In this document: positions 39,438 through 49,004 of the stretch, piece after piece
Layout: every line of letters starts with the position of its first letter
Position numbering within the stretch: the first letter of the stretch is position 1
Origin: a virus
Length of the DNA: 58,395 nucleotides
Virus record (IMG/VR): IMGVR_UViG_3300031772_000043
Location: 1 to 58,395 of that record
Strand: one strand, 5' to 3'
Program-made: the position numbers and the translations under genes
The notes under the pieces: generated by a model
Told to the model about the DNA's origin: nothing
The model's input: the letters and a program-made list of their open reading frames with translations, nothing else
Databases searched by the model: none

Positions 39438-39524
39438 AGAGGGTTGGCCGAGTGGTCTAAGGCGGCGGTTTTGAAAACCGCTGAACCCTAACGGGTTCCG
39501 GGGGTTCGAATCCCTCACCCTCTG
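39438..39524 (+). tRNA. tRNA-Ser (anticodon TGA)
   Basis: 87 bases with the long variable arm typical of tRNA-Ser (CCC/GGG helix between anticodon and T arms). Acceptor AGAGGGT/ACCCTCT, anticodon stem GCGGT/ACCGC with TGA, T-arm GGGGG-TTCGAAT-CCCTC and discriminator G. CCA not encoded. Confidence 0.95.
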
Positions 39525-39542
39525 TTAGAATGGAGTCCCAAG

Positions 39543-39782
39543 ATGTTCGGAAACAGTGCGTTGTTCCACGATGAGTTCCGCTTGCTTCTAAAAGAGCAGC
39601 TAGGTTTTGACGAGGTTGCGGGGCCTGACCCCACCAAGCTAGCCTCGTTCTCTAGGCTTGCGTGTGTACACTCTGTTGTAGTAGACTCTTGGGTGAGAGG
39701 ACTGGGACGTCCCACGCCTCCACAGGAACGAACACTGATCGCTATGATGAAATCAGTGATGCTACATTCTCAGACCCTATGA
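39543..39782 (+). CDS. Unrecognised 79-residue protein
   Basis: ATG 39543 shortly after tRNA-Ser. Helical, mixed charge. Overlaps the next gene by four bases. No family recognised. Confidence 0.55.
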   Translation: MFGNSALFHDEFRLLLKEQLGFDEVAGPDPTKLASFSRLACVHSVVVDSWVRGLGRPTPPQERTLIAMMKSVMLHSQTL

Positions 39783-39955
39783 AGTTTCTAAGTCTTGAAA
39801 CCGCCGAGGCCGTCGCTAAGCGGGTAAACCACCAACTTAAAGAGTGGGACATCCCCATCTCGGCCCGACCTAATTTTATCATTCTGGTAGCCTTAGTGGT
39901 CCGAGAGCTTCGCGCAGAAGCCAGGAGCCAGAAGCCAACCTCCACCGACGAATAG
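39779..39955 (+). CDS. Unrecognised 58-residue helical protein
   Basis: ATG 39779 (ATGA overlap); the longer in-frame start upstream would overlap the previous gene heavily. A single long helix region with a charged C-terminus. Ends just before the terminator at 39965. Confidence 0.5.
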   Translation: MKFLSLETAEAVAKRVNHQLKEWDIPISARPNFIILVALVVRELRAEARSQKPTSTDE

Positions 39956-39964
39956 TTTCTTGCC

Positions 39965-39986
39965 AAGCCCCCATCCGGGGGCTTTT
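39965..39986 (+). terminator. Strong rho-independent terminator
   Basis: AAGCCCCC-ATCC-GGGGGCTT, an 8-bp stem with a 4-base loop, followed by TTTT (39983-39986). Marks the end of the replication block transcript. Confidence 0.9.
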
Positions 39987-40015
39987 GTCGTTAACCCATA
40001 ATCGAACCAGGAATC

Positions 40016-40228
40016 ATGAAAATCGCAATCGCAGAACTCGAAAACCAGTTTGAAACCTCTTTAGACGCCTACTGCCACAGTCTAGAGCACGGCGACGAAG
40101 AACGAGCACGGGAAGAAGCGTATAGAGCCGGAGATTATCTAGACGCCATCAAAGTCCTGAAGACCCCAGATGCTGCCAGAGTTCTGAAGCATCGTAGGTT
40201 TATGGAAGCAGTGATGGCGGCTGGCTGA
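40016..40228 (+). CDS. Unrecognised 70-residue helical protein
   Basis: ATG 40016 behind AGGAATC. Helical, acidic first half. The last plus-strand gene; ends four bases from the end of the minus-strand block, so convergent transcripts meet here. No family recognised. Confidence 0.6.
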   Translation: MKIAIAELENQFETSLDAYCHSLEHGDEERAREEAYRAGDYLDAIKVLKTPDAARVLKHRRFMEAVMAAG

Positions 40229-40232
40229 ACTG

Positions 40233-40793
40233 TTAGCTCTTAGTGCTCCCCTTGGAGGGAAACACACCAGCTTCTCTCAGGCGTCTTAGTGCCGAGGCGG
40301 CTCCTGTCTTAGACCACCTGTCGTAAAGCCTTACAATATCCTGAGGGGTCTTCAGATCGGTAAGTTCACGGACTTCGTCTAGTATGCGGACGTAGTCGTT
40401 GAATCCGTCTGACAGATTCAAATAGACGTGAGTCAATCCATCTGGAGACAAAGGGGCTGCGCTTTGGTAAGCCCGCTCTCCTAACTGGACGACGTAATGA
40501 CGCGTTATGCCCTTACGGCTCACGTGCTCTGCGAAGAACCCGGTCAGGAATAGCGCTGCGTCTCCTGCACGGCGCAGACGCATAAAGCGCTCGTGTGAAT
40601 CCTTGGATTCCAGAGCCTGTCCCAGTTGCAGAACAATGGGGGTTGAGTAATCTGCTGGCTGGTTTACCTGACGAATTAGCAAGTTCACCAGGTAAAACTC
40701 AGTCCACTGTTCTATTTTGAGGTGTAAGCGGCTAGAGGCTTCTGCTATTGCCTCGTAAAAGAAGAGTTGAAGGTCTTCGCTTTTGAATGCCAC
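40233..40793 (-). CDS. Unrecognised 186-residue helical protein
   Basis: Last gene of the minus-strand block. Mostly helical with the segment DAALFLTGFFAEHVSRKGITRHYVVQLGERAYQ split by short loops. It vaguely resembles bacterial uncharacterised helical proteins with an F-x2-GFF/L-x-EH pattern; not enough to assign. Start overlaps the next gene's stop region. Possibly a late accessory protein. Confidence 0.65.
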   Translation of the reverse strand: MAFKSEDLQLFFYEAIAEASSRLHLKIEQWTEFYLVNLLIRQVNQPADYSTPIVLQLGQALESKDSHERFMRLRRAGDAALFLTGFFAEHVSRKGITRHYVVQLGERAYQSAAPLSPDGLTHVYLNLSDGFNDYVRILDEVRELTDLKTPQDIVRLYDRWSKTGAASALRRLREAGVFPSKGSTKS

Positions 40794-41060
40794 TTACCTG
40801 CGCTGATCCAGCACGGTAGCGTTGGCCATTGACGCCTTCCATGCCTTTTCGACTAACGTATTAACCTGAGTTAGGCCCTCTACCATCTCAGGGTCTTTCG
40901 CTACCTTCCTCAGCTTAGAAACTGCTAATGCAATTTGCATGAGTAGGCCGGAAGCAGGCCCACCCATCATCGCGTTATTGCCCGCAGCCCGCTCCTGGAC
41001 TTTCAGCTTCTTGAGGGTTCTAGCCGCTCGGAGTAGTCGTTTTTGTAGGTCTGAACGCAT
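40794..41060 (-). CDS. Small basic helical protein
   Basis: 88 residues from ATG 41060 (AGGATAGGC upstream); GTG 41084 is the alternative. The N-terminus MRSDLQKRLLRAARTLKKLK is the clearest example of the basic amphipathic head shared by minus-strand proteins. The rest is helical with a short Gly/Met stretch. No family recognised. Confidence 0.6.
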   Translation of the reverse strand: MRSDLQKRLLRAARTLKKLKVQERAAGNNAMMGGPASGLLMQIALAVSKLRKVAKDPEMVEGLTQVNTLVEKAWKASMANATVLDQRR

Positions 41061-41073
41061 TGTACTGCCTATC

Positions 41074-44000
41074 CTATATCCCACTCAGATCTATATCCAG
41101 ATCTTCGCTGTTGATTGCGTCCAACGCCGTTTGTACTCTAGGCATGATTGTCTCGTAGAGAGACAGCAGGTCCGGACGCTTCTTTTGTAGAAGAAGCTTG
41201 AAGGCTAGAGCCGAGGGCGAATTGTTCTTCGTGCAGAACTCGATGGCCTTCTCGTACAGGGCGTGTAGAGCAGCCTTGTCAGGCTTTGGACGTGGTGTTA
41301 CGGGCGTTGCAGGGGCGGAGACTGCCGGGGCCGCTGTCGGGGGCTTAGGCGCGTCTACGGTCTCCTCTACAAACGGGACCTCATCCAGAAGCCGCTGCTT
41401 CTCTTTCGGCGGCAGGGGGAGAGCCTCTATGACCGTCTTGAGTTCCTCTGGAGTATATGCGCGCAAGGACACTATCGCCCGGACTCGCTTAAGGCGACGT
41501 ATACTGTCATCCTTGTCCTGAGTCAGAAGACCTTTCAGATTCTCCAGGCGACTGGGCTTAGAAGGAGGAGCGGGCGGGGCCTCTTCAAGCGCCTTTTTCA
41601 GCGCGTTGATGGCGTCTGAAGCCTCGCCCTTTGTCCACGGCGGGGCCCCCAGGTCGGTTACCTTGGGGCGTCCCAGCTTCTTCAGCTCGGCTTCAAGTTC
41701 CTGTACCTTAGCCGTCTGCTTTTCAGTAGCCGGATCGCTACGCCACTCGCCCTTGGGACGTGCAGGTGCAGCAACCGGAGGCGCGATAGCACCCAGAGGG
41801 TCTTGTCCCGCCTGAACCTGTCTAAGATAATTGGCAAGTCCCTGTAGGTACTTGATAAAGCCCTGCTTAGCGGTGGAGGACAGATCCTTGGACTTGATTG
41901 CCTTAGCTACTTCGCTATAGGTCAACCCCTTCAGCCCTGTCTCAAGCTCTCCGTTGAGAGTGAGCAGTTCTTCGGGCGTCAGACCCGCCTGCCTTGTCAC
42001 GTAGTCTAGGATTTCTTCCGTGACCTGAATATTGCCCAATTCCTTTGGCAGTCGACCCCTGGGCTTCTGTTCTGAAGGTGCGGGAGCCACTGCGGGCGCA
42101 GGCGCAGCGACCGGTGCAGGCATCCGGAGAATTTTACCCAGTGCTAGAATAGACCCGTCTTTGGCCACAGGGACGAAAGCTAGGTCTTCTGCCTGGATAT
42201 CTTTCTTTACCTGCAATGAGATGTAGCCCGCATCCGCTGCCTGAAGAAGGGCATTCTTAGCGGCATCCGGAGACACTTTTCCTTCAAGACCCTGTACCAC
42301 GTCAGCAACGTTGAACCCGCTCTTGGTCTCATTTGCCTTCACTGCATCAAGGACCTGAACCACAACAGCTTGGTCAACCTTTTTTCGGATGGTCGGAGGA
42401 GGCCCCTTGGGCTTTTTCTCTTCCTTAGGCACGCTCTTTGGTTCGGCAGCCGTTGGTTCTGGCAACTGGATACCCGGGATATCCGCGTCCTGCAGACCAT
42501 TTTCGTGCATGTACTGAATCAGGTCATCAAACAGAACTGCTGCAGGTCCCTTCAACGGGGCCCTAACCTTCTGAAGTCCGCTCTTCTGCACTGTCCGCAA
42601 TAGCGACAGGGCGGTACTAGAATCCTCGGCGTCCAGTTCGAACTCCGTAGACATCATGTTCCAGATGTTCCGCTGCAGTCGGGCCTTGGCGGTATCGCGC
42701 TGCGCGGGTTCCTCTTCGTCGTCCGGAGTGACCTCGTCCGACGTAAGGAAATCCACCGCTTGCTGCAACTCAGGAGAGAACGTCTTTCCTCGTCCTCTTA
42801 GGGTGTCTGTAAGCTCTTCTTCCTCTTCTTCGGAGACGGAAGCGGGTTCCGGCATATCTGCCGCTAGCTCGTCTGCGTTGAAGTCGGGCTCGTTTTCTTC
42901 TACAGCCTTTAGATTTGGAGTTCCATCCTTGGCAAAGTAGGACTCACGACCCCCTAGAGGTGGAATAGATACTCCACGGAAATCTGGCAAATGATCTGCG
43001 TTTACGAGACCCTTCTCCAGGAAGAATTCCGCGATGATTTCAACCACATTTTGAAGGACGGTGTCTTGAGTCTTTGCGGATGCTTGCTCCAGCGAAATGC
43101 TTTTTAGAACGCGAACTGCGTCCGCAAACATGTTCTTCTGGTCGTCATCCAGCTCGTACTCCTTTGCCATCTCATCAAAGATCGTACTACGTAGTTCTTT
43201 ACGCTCCGCCTCTTCTGGAACCGGAGGCTTGGCCTCTAGAATTTCCTGCAGCGATGGAACGGCTTCCACCGGGGCTTCTTTCGCTTGCGCCGGATGGCTG
43301 AATTCAATCCCAGTCAAAGAACTGAAGTCGGGGTGCCCAGGAACACCAGAATCGAATTCTGCCCTGTTCTTGCCCAGGTGTACGAGAATCTTCTTTACGA
43401 GAGGCGTGTATGCGGGACGCTTATCCAGTAGGGCCTGAAAGATAGAGGCCGCAGTTCTGCCCTCTTCCATGTGAAGCTGAACGCTGACCATGATCTTGTA
43501 GGCAGTCTCTGCCTCGGACCTATTCAATCCCAGGGCCTTGACCATTACCTCGAAACTAGGAGTTCGCTCACCCGCTGCTGGCGAAATTTCTTCCTTCTGT
43601 TTCTCTGTGGCTGGCTTGATTTCATCCTGCTGCGTCGGAGAGGCGGGGGGAGCGCCTTCGCCGAACACCTTGTCGAGCCCGTAATTGTCTCGCATGTTCG
43701 CGAGACCCTTAGTCCTGTTCAGCCGATTCAGATAGTTCTTCATCTGCTGGAAGAGGTAGGTGAGGCTGTAGGGCTTTGCGTTCTTCTTATCCAGGGCAGA
43801 GAACTCTTCACCCATGGCGTCCAAGTCCTTACCGCTTTCGGCAAGGTCAGACATGCGTACAAGCATGTCTAGAACACGCTGTTCCGTGGCGGATACGGGC
43901 TCAATGCCGCCTTCAGTCCCCGCCTCCTCCTGCATCTGCTCTTGCAGAGAGCGGATGAACGGAGTCATCTGCTGTTCGAGAGGCTTTGTGTTGTCGAACT

Positions 44001-47000
44001 CTTTGGTTGTCGGAAACTTATGTGACCCATCGTAGAGGGACACGAGATTCCACTTGCCGTTTTCGGTCTTCAGATCGGAGTGCAACGAAAGGAAGAACGC
44101 CAAGCGCTTTGCCAGACTGAGAGCGGACGAGGCGTCTTCGCTCTTAGACGCCTTCAGTCCCTTCAGGATCTCGGGCATGGTCTTGCCACGGAGCATGACA
44201 CGAATGATATCGTGAAGGGTTTTGGCAGCTTCTTTGTTTCCCAAAGAAGGTTGAGCGTTTAGAAGGGACTCGACCGCCGAATCGTTGCTCGACAGATCCA
44301 GAGTCTTCTTCAGAATCTCTACCGGTTTGACGATAGAAACTCGATTCATATTTGTCAGGTCCCAGACTTCTGGAGATACCTTGATGTCCTCTCCATTGTC
44401 GATCAGGAACTCAGCAATAGACCGAATGACCTCGTTCTGGTCGGGAAGCGTCTGAGTCTCCGAGAAACCCGGCTTGAAGTCATGGATACTTTTACCCGCA
44501 GCAAAGTGCTTTCTTAGCGCCGACAGTAAGAGACCGAAGTTTTCAACGCGCTTCTGCCAGGCCTTCTTGGACTCTTCGGGATCCAGATGCAGCGAAACTG
44601 ACTGAAGCTCTTCAGCAAGCGTGCGCTCAGTATTTGTGGACAGCTCTGTTCCTTGGGGCTTGAATCGTACCTTGTCCCTCATATCCGCAATTTCGTCTGC
44701 GGACAAATCGGAAGTAACCTTATCGGCCTTCCCGCTGGGTGGTTTGATTCTGGTACTGTCGGGTTTCGACTCGATCGGTGCAGGTTCTGCCTTGGGCTTA
44801 GGAGCGAACTTTTCCGGAGCAGGCTGGTAAGGCTTGCGCGTGTCCTTTTCAACTCCTGGTCCCCACTCCACGCTCTCTTCTCCGGGCTTAAGAGAGCGGG
44901 GCGGCGAGTACCCGGGTCCTTTGACGTCGTCCTTACTCGGCAGTTCGAACATGTTTTCGACTGCGTAGCTGCCATCCCCACGAACCAAGTCGTCTCGATC
45001 CTGAAGGAAATTTCTTACGTTTTGGAGCAGACCCAACTCCTTGTTGGAGTTGTGATTCTTTAGGTGCTGTTCTAGCTTTTGCTGAAGAGGCTCAATCTTA
45101 GATTTGAGTTCTTCGCGCTTGGTGTCAACCGCGTCCTCTTGCTTGCGCAGAAGCTCCGTGAACTGTTGCTGCTGCTTGCGGATTTCCTCGATCTTTTGCT
45201 TTAGCTGCCGAAGGCCTTTGCGCACTTCCGCTTCAGCTTGGCCAACGATCTTTTCTCTCAAAGATCTCAGAGAGTCACGAGCTTCTTTGGACTCGGCCTC
45301 CAGGTCGGCGTAAGCCTCGTCAAGGTCTGCTCCCTTAGCGTCCTTCAAATACGCGTAGTTCTGAAGCTTCTCTTCTTTCCAGATGGCGTCAGCGCGCTCA
45401 GCAGGATCTTCAATCGCATCCACGTCTTCGGTATCGAAGACGTCAGAGATAGAACCCGACTTGATTGCAGCTAGCAACTCTCCGAGAAGCTTAGTCTCCT
45501 TCAGCTTCAGGGCCAGCTCTTGCGCACTTTCAGGTCCCGCCTGAGAAATAGCCTGGTCTCTTAGCTCTTCGCGGGCTTGTAGTGCGTCTTTACCGCTCTT
45601 CTGCAGTGTTTGAATCTGGGCCTTGGTGTTGGAGAGCGACTCTTTTAGTGCGTCCAATTCTGCGCGCAGACCGACCGATTTCTCGTCCAGGAGCTTGACG
45701 CCCTTTTCTGCTACGCGGTCTACATCCTTCTGCCTCTGATTGACGAGATCGTGAATTGAGCCTCCGGACTTGGCTGTGGATTCCAACTCCGTCATCAAGG
45801 CTTTGAGGAGTTCAGGATCTGCTTTGGGGAAACTCTTCTGTATCTGCTGGAAGAGAGGCACCTTAGGAGGTTCGACTCTAGGCTTCTTAGGCGTGAGAGC
45901 TTCGTTTCTCTCCATCGCACTAAGTTCGTCCCTAAAAGACGACTTCCCCACATGTTTTGTGTTGTACGCGACAAAGTCAGGGTACTTAGACTCGTAGAAG
46001 CTCTTGCGCTTCTCCAGGTCTGCATCAAACGCCGTCTCGAACTTCTTTAGGGCTCGCTCGTAGACTTTACGTATTACTGCCATAGCCTCTGGGGCAATTT
46101 GTCCATCTTCATCCACTTCAACGCCGAACTCGTCGGCTGCAATTTCCTGTAGACGTGCCCCGAGTGAAGACGCAGGGCGTTGACCTTCCGGAAGAATGTC
46201 GTGACTCTTATCCTCGTCGTCCTGGTCTCTACGCAGGTTTCCGGGGATGGCCCACATCCATCGCAGAATGTTTTCCTCGTCTTGAGGGAACTTAGACCTA
46301 TTAGCTCCCAGCAGACCGTTAAGGACGTGTTGAAACCCTGCTGCGTTTTCTTCCGACGCCTGATTTAGGTAGGATAGGAACTTGTCTTGAGCAAGGCCCT
46401 TTTCTCCCTTGCCTAGAAGCACCGCACTAAAGGGGTTTAGCATCCGACTCAGACCCTTGTCTGTTTCGGCCTTTTCCTTCAAAATTTCGACTAGGGTGTT
46501 TTGGGCCTTTTCCTGCTTGACCTTCAGAGCATTCATTTGGCTCTTGTATACTTTTGGGTCTTCCTTGCTGTAAGAGAAGGGGGGTCGAGCGGCGATCTCC
46601 TGGATAGAAAGACGCTTGCCCTCGGCGCCCACACCCATAATTCCTTCCAGAATGGTGCGCTCTTCTTCGTTCAGTCTGGGGTCATCCTCTACGGTTAGAA
46701 CTTCTCCCACCACGTCCAAGAGCTTGTCAATGTTTTCCTGGGCCAGGGCCTGCTCGGCGATAGACTCTGGATCCGCCCCTTCTTGGGCTGCCAGATCCAT
46801 AGGAGACAGGGCCTCTTCACCCTCCTCCGAGTCGGAGCCCGGAGCCGACGGGCTCACAAATCTCTTAGACCGAATTGTCTGGGTATAGCGAACCGTGACC
46901 GTGTCTCCTCCATTTTGAGGAGAGAACTCCAGGGTTCCTCCGAAAGGGTTAGCTCTATATTGGTTTTTCCCTACAACGCTCTGGCTTTCCAGTCCTGGTG

Positions 47001-48987
47001 CTTCGATTAGAAATGTCTTGTCGAGATTTTCCCTACTAAACCAGATGTTTCCAGAAGAAGTCGCAAAAAGAAATGAATTGGGATCCTTGGCGACTTTTGC
47101 TTTCGTTTCGACACTCCACTTGCCTTCAACCCTGTTTAGCTTGACGCCTGTTTCTGGATCCGTAACTGAGATTTGAGCGGTGGGGTGTGCCTTTTTGAGG
47201 GGGATCAAGACGTGTTTGCTTTTGTTCTCGACTTGGCCCTCTTTGTTTTTAGGGAGTCTCGTCTTGAACGCGATACCGCGGGCTGACGTAAAGTCATGTC
47301 CTGCTGAGTCTTGCACTTTTAGGTCTTCAAGTCTGAACCCTGTTACACGTTCTCCTCCTGAGACCAGCTCAACGAGACCTCCGTCTTCAGGGATTGTGAT
47401 GCTACTGACTCCCGCCCTTGAGACGTTTTCTACCTGCTGTTCTCTTTTGTACTTATCAAAGACGCTCTTAAGAGCGTTTGTCACGCGTCGATACACGGTG
47501 GGAGCCGCGAACACCCGAAAATCCTTGGGGTCAGGTGTCTCTTGCTTATTCCTTTTGTCGCGGTCGAACTCCAGAATGGCTTGTCGAAATGCATCAAGCG
47601 CCACAGTCTGTAGGTCTGCAATTCCAACACCCGCTTTTTCGAACACATCACGGACAGCCCGGAATGGTACAGGCTTCCCGGAGAAGTACGAAGCTCCGTC
47701 AAGAATCCATTTGTTCAATAGTCCCGTGTAGTACTTAGAAAAGTCTACAATTTCTCGGTCTAGTTCGTTGGCCCCCTGGCGGACCTTTTTGATGTACTGA
47801 AGAGTAGGCCGATCTAGACTTCGGCCCCCTGCTTCTCCAAACTCAGGAAAATCTTCGTCTTGTGCCTCCGACTGCATTTCGTAGACACGTTCAGAAATCA
47901 AGCTAGCCAGCGGATAAAGCCGCCCCAGTTTAGGGGCTAACTCAGCTTCTACGAAGTCCCGAGCCAAGCTCCTGTTGTCGGGGCTGTCGTCAGCTTCTCT
48001 CTTGGCCAGAAGGTGCTCCAACTTCATAAAGTCACTAGCATCTGGGAGATTAGAGGAATCCGACTTGCTCTCTTCGAGTTCAGCAACTTCGTCCTCGATT
48101 AGAGGAACGATAGTCTCCGATACGAACGCGGGATTTGGGTGGTCCAAAATCGCTGTCCAGAGATTTTGTGCTCGCGCCTTTAGCCCCTCTACGGCCTGAT
48201 ACTCTGCCTTTGGATCTTTTTCCAGGGTAAGTTTCTTCGTATTCTTTCCAGGAATGAAGTACTCGACACGATAAGTGTTTCCGCTGGCAGAAGCGTCTCC
48301 AAAGTGCAGGAAGCCATCAGCGTAGCTGTATGCAACTTCGCCCGGCCCAGGCAGATTCGTGGGCTTTTCGTTCTTTAGGCTGGTGAGCTTTGTTCGAAGC
48401 TCTTTCCCTGTCTTAGAGTTGGTGACCTTCAACCCCTGCGTCAGATCAACACCCTTCTCCAATTTAGCACGGAGCGAGTTGTTGACGGAAACCTCTTTTA
48501 CGAGGGGCTTCCACTTGAACCAGGCTTCGTTCAAGTGCCAGAGACTTTCCTTGCTTTCCATAGGACGCTTAGGTGCGGCCTTGGGGCTTTCCTCGTCCCC
48601 GTCCTCGTCGTCCTCACCTTCTGCTTCGGATTCTTCATCCTCGTCATCCGGAGGGGCCTCCAGCCACAGGTAGTCGATCTTGACGCGCCGCCCTACGTCT
48701 TCTGGCGAGAAGAAGACTGTGTTCTCCAAGACGAAAAAGTGTGACTTGCCAAAGGTCTGGTCCTCGGACCGGGCAAACTCTTCATGAGTCTTTAGCTCAG
48801 AGATATCCAAGGAGTCAGGCAGAACGTTTGGGTTCTGCAGCTGCACCTCGCCGCCTTCGGGGATGACAACCTTTTCTGTCTCTTTTTGCGGAGCGCTTAA
48901 CGACTCAGTCGCCAGCTTTGTGAAGTCTGGATACTGCTGAGTGTATCGGGTCACTCGAACAATTCGATTGGCAATTTTGCGGGGCAT
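41074..48987 (-). CDS. Giant 2637-residue protein, probable virion component
   Basis: One uninterrupted frame, the largest in the window, behind GAGG eight bases before ATG 48987. The N-terminal third has two similar beta-type segments (NTVFFSPED near 48720 and NIWFSREN near 47040). A long coiled-coil region follows (about 45700-45000), with Pro/Lys linkers. At least two, possibly four, copies of a roughly 75-residue helical module occur (43205-42975, 42690-42470). A short T/K-GEAS element resembling DUF3072 lies near 41650. No enzymatic motif or transmembrane segment seen. Size and position suggest a tail, baseplate or internal virion protein. Confidence 0.8.
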   Translation of the reverse strand: MPRKIANRIVRVTRYTQQYPDFTKLATESLSAPQKETEKVVIPEGGEVQLQNPNVLPDSLDISELKTHEEFARSEDQTFGKSHFFVLENTVFFSPEDVGRRVKIDYLWLEAPPDDEDEESEAEGEDDEDGDEESPKAAPKRPMESKESLWHLNEAWFKWKPLVKEVSVNNSLRAKLEKGVDLTQGLKVTNSKTGKELRTKLTSLKNEKPTNLPGPGEVAYSYADGFLHFGDASASGNTYRVEYFIPGKNTKKLTLEKDPKAEYQAVEGLKARAQNLWTAILDHPNPAFVSETIVPLIEDEVAELEESKSDSSNLPDASDFMKLEHLLAKREADDSPDNRSLARDFVEAELAPKLGRLYPLASLISERVYEMQSEAQDEDFPEFGEAGGRSLDRPTLQYIKKVRQGANELDREIVDFSKYYTGLLNKWILDGASYFSGKPVPFRAVRDVFEKAGVGIADLQTVALDAFRQAILEFDRDKRNKQETPDPKDFRVFAAPTVYRRVTNALKSVFDKYKREQQVENVSRAGVSSITIPEDGGLVELVSGGERVTGFRLEDLKVQDSAGHDFTSARGIAFKTRLPKNKEGQVENKSKHVLIPLKKAHPTAQISVTDPETGVKLNRVEGKWSVETKAKVAKDPNSFLFATSSGNIWFSRENLDKTFLIEAPGLESQSVVGKNQYRANPFGGTLEFSPQNGGDTVTVRYTQTIRSKRFVSPSAPGSDSEEGEEALSPMDLAAQEGADPESIAEQALAQENIDKLLDVVGEVLTVEDDPRLNEEERTILEGIMGVGAEGKRLSIQEIAARPPFSYSKEDPKVYKSQMNALKVKQEKAQNTLVEILKEKAETDKGLSRMLNPFSAVLLGKGEKGLAQDKFLSYLNQASEENAAGFQHVLNGLLGANRSKFPQDEENILRWMWAIPGNLRRDQDDEDKSHDILPEGQRPASSLGARLQEIAADEFGVEVDEDGQIAPEAMAVIRKVYERALKKFETAFDADLEKRKSFYESKYPDFVAYNTKHVGKSSFRDELSAMERNEALTPKKPRVEPPKVPLFQQIQKSFPKADPELLKALMTELESTAKSGGSIHDLVNQRQKDVDRVAEKGVKLLDEKSVGLRAELDALKESLSNTKAQIQTLQKSGKDALQAREELRDQAISQAGPESAQELALKLKETKLLGELLAAIKSGSISDVFDTEDVDAIEDPAERADAIWKEEKLQNYAYLKDAKGADLDEAYADLEAESKEARDSLRSLREKIVGQAEAEVRKGLRQLKQKIEEIRKQQQQFTELLRKQEDAVDTKREELKSKIEPLQQKLEQHLKNHNSNKELGLLQNVRNFLQDRDDLVRGDGSYAVENMFELPSKDDVKGPGYSPPRSLKPGEESVEWGPGVEKDTRKPYQPAPEKFAPKPKAEPAPIESKPDSTRIKPPSGKADKVTSDLSADEIADMRDKVRFKPQGTELSTNTERTLAEELQSVSLHLDPEESKKAWQKRVENFGLLLSALRKHFAAGKSIHDFKPGFSETQTLPDQNEVIRSIAEFLIDNGEDIKVSPEVWDLTNMNRVSIVKPVEILKKTLDLSSNDSAVESLLNAQPSLGNKEAAKTLHDIIRVMLRGKTMPEILKGLKASKSEDASSALSLAKRLAFFLSLHSDLKTENGKWNLVSLYDGSHKFPTTKEFDNTKPLEQQMTPFIRSLQEQMQEEAGTEGGIEPVSATEQRVLDMLVRMSDLAESGKDLDAMGEEFSALDKKNAKPYSLTYLFQQMKNYLNRLNRTKGLANMRDNYGLDKVFGEGAPPASPTQQDEIKPATEKQKEEISPAAGERTPSFEVMVKALGLNRSEAETAYKIMVSVQLHMEEGRTAASIFQALLDKRPAYTPLVKKILVHLGKNRAEFDSGVPGHPDFSSLTGIEFSHPAQAKEAPVEAVPSLQEILEAKPPVPEEAERKELRSTIFDEMAKEYELDDDQKNMFADAVRVLKSISLEQASAKTQDTVLQNVVEIIAEFFLEKGLVNADHLPDFRGVSIPPLGGRESYFAKDGTPNLKAVEENEPDFNADELAADMPEPASVSEEEEEELTDTLRGRGKTFSPELQQAVDFLTSDEVTPDDEEEPAQRDTAKARLQRNIWNMMSTEFELDAEDSSTALSLLRTVQKSGLQKVRAPLKGPAAVLFDDLIQYMHENGLQDADIPGIQLPEPTAAEPKSVPKEEKKPKGPPPTIRKKVDQAVVVQVLDAVKANETKSGFNVADVVQGLEGKVSPDAAKNALLQAADAGYISLQVKKDIQAEDLAFVPVAKDGSILALGKILRMPAPVAAPAPAVAPAPSEQKPRGRLPKELGNIQVTEEILDYVTRQAGLTPEELLTLNGELETGLKGLTYSEVAKAIKSKDLSSTAKQGFIKYLQGLANYLRQVQAGQDPLGAIAPPVAAPARPKGEWRSDPATEKQTAKVQELEAELKKLGRPKVTDLGAPPWTKGEASDAINALKKALEEAPPAPPSKPSRLENLKGLLTQDKDDSIRRLKRVRAIVSLRAYTPEELKTVIEALPLPPKEKQRLLDEVPFVEETVDAPKPPTAAPAVSAPATPVTPRPKPDKAALHALYEKAIEFCTKNNSPSALAFKLLLQKKRPDLLSLYETIMPRVQTALDAINSEDLDIDLSGI

Positions 48988-49004
48988 TTACTGAGCCTCA
49001 GATA

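Noticed and set aside
41198-48744. Many plus-strand frames inside the minus-strand giant gene
   Set aside because: They lack ribosome sites and overlap a single long, continuous and protein-like minus-strand frame; low-complexity Ser/Ala/Gly-rich readings are antisense shadows.
41074-48987. Tape-measure protein
   Set aside because: Length would fit, but there are no hydrophobic transmembrane stretches, the sequence is highly charged with beta modules and linkers, and no tail genes are recognised beside it.
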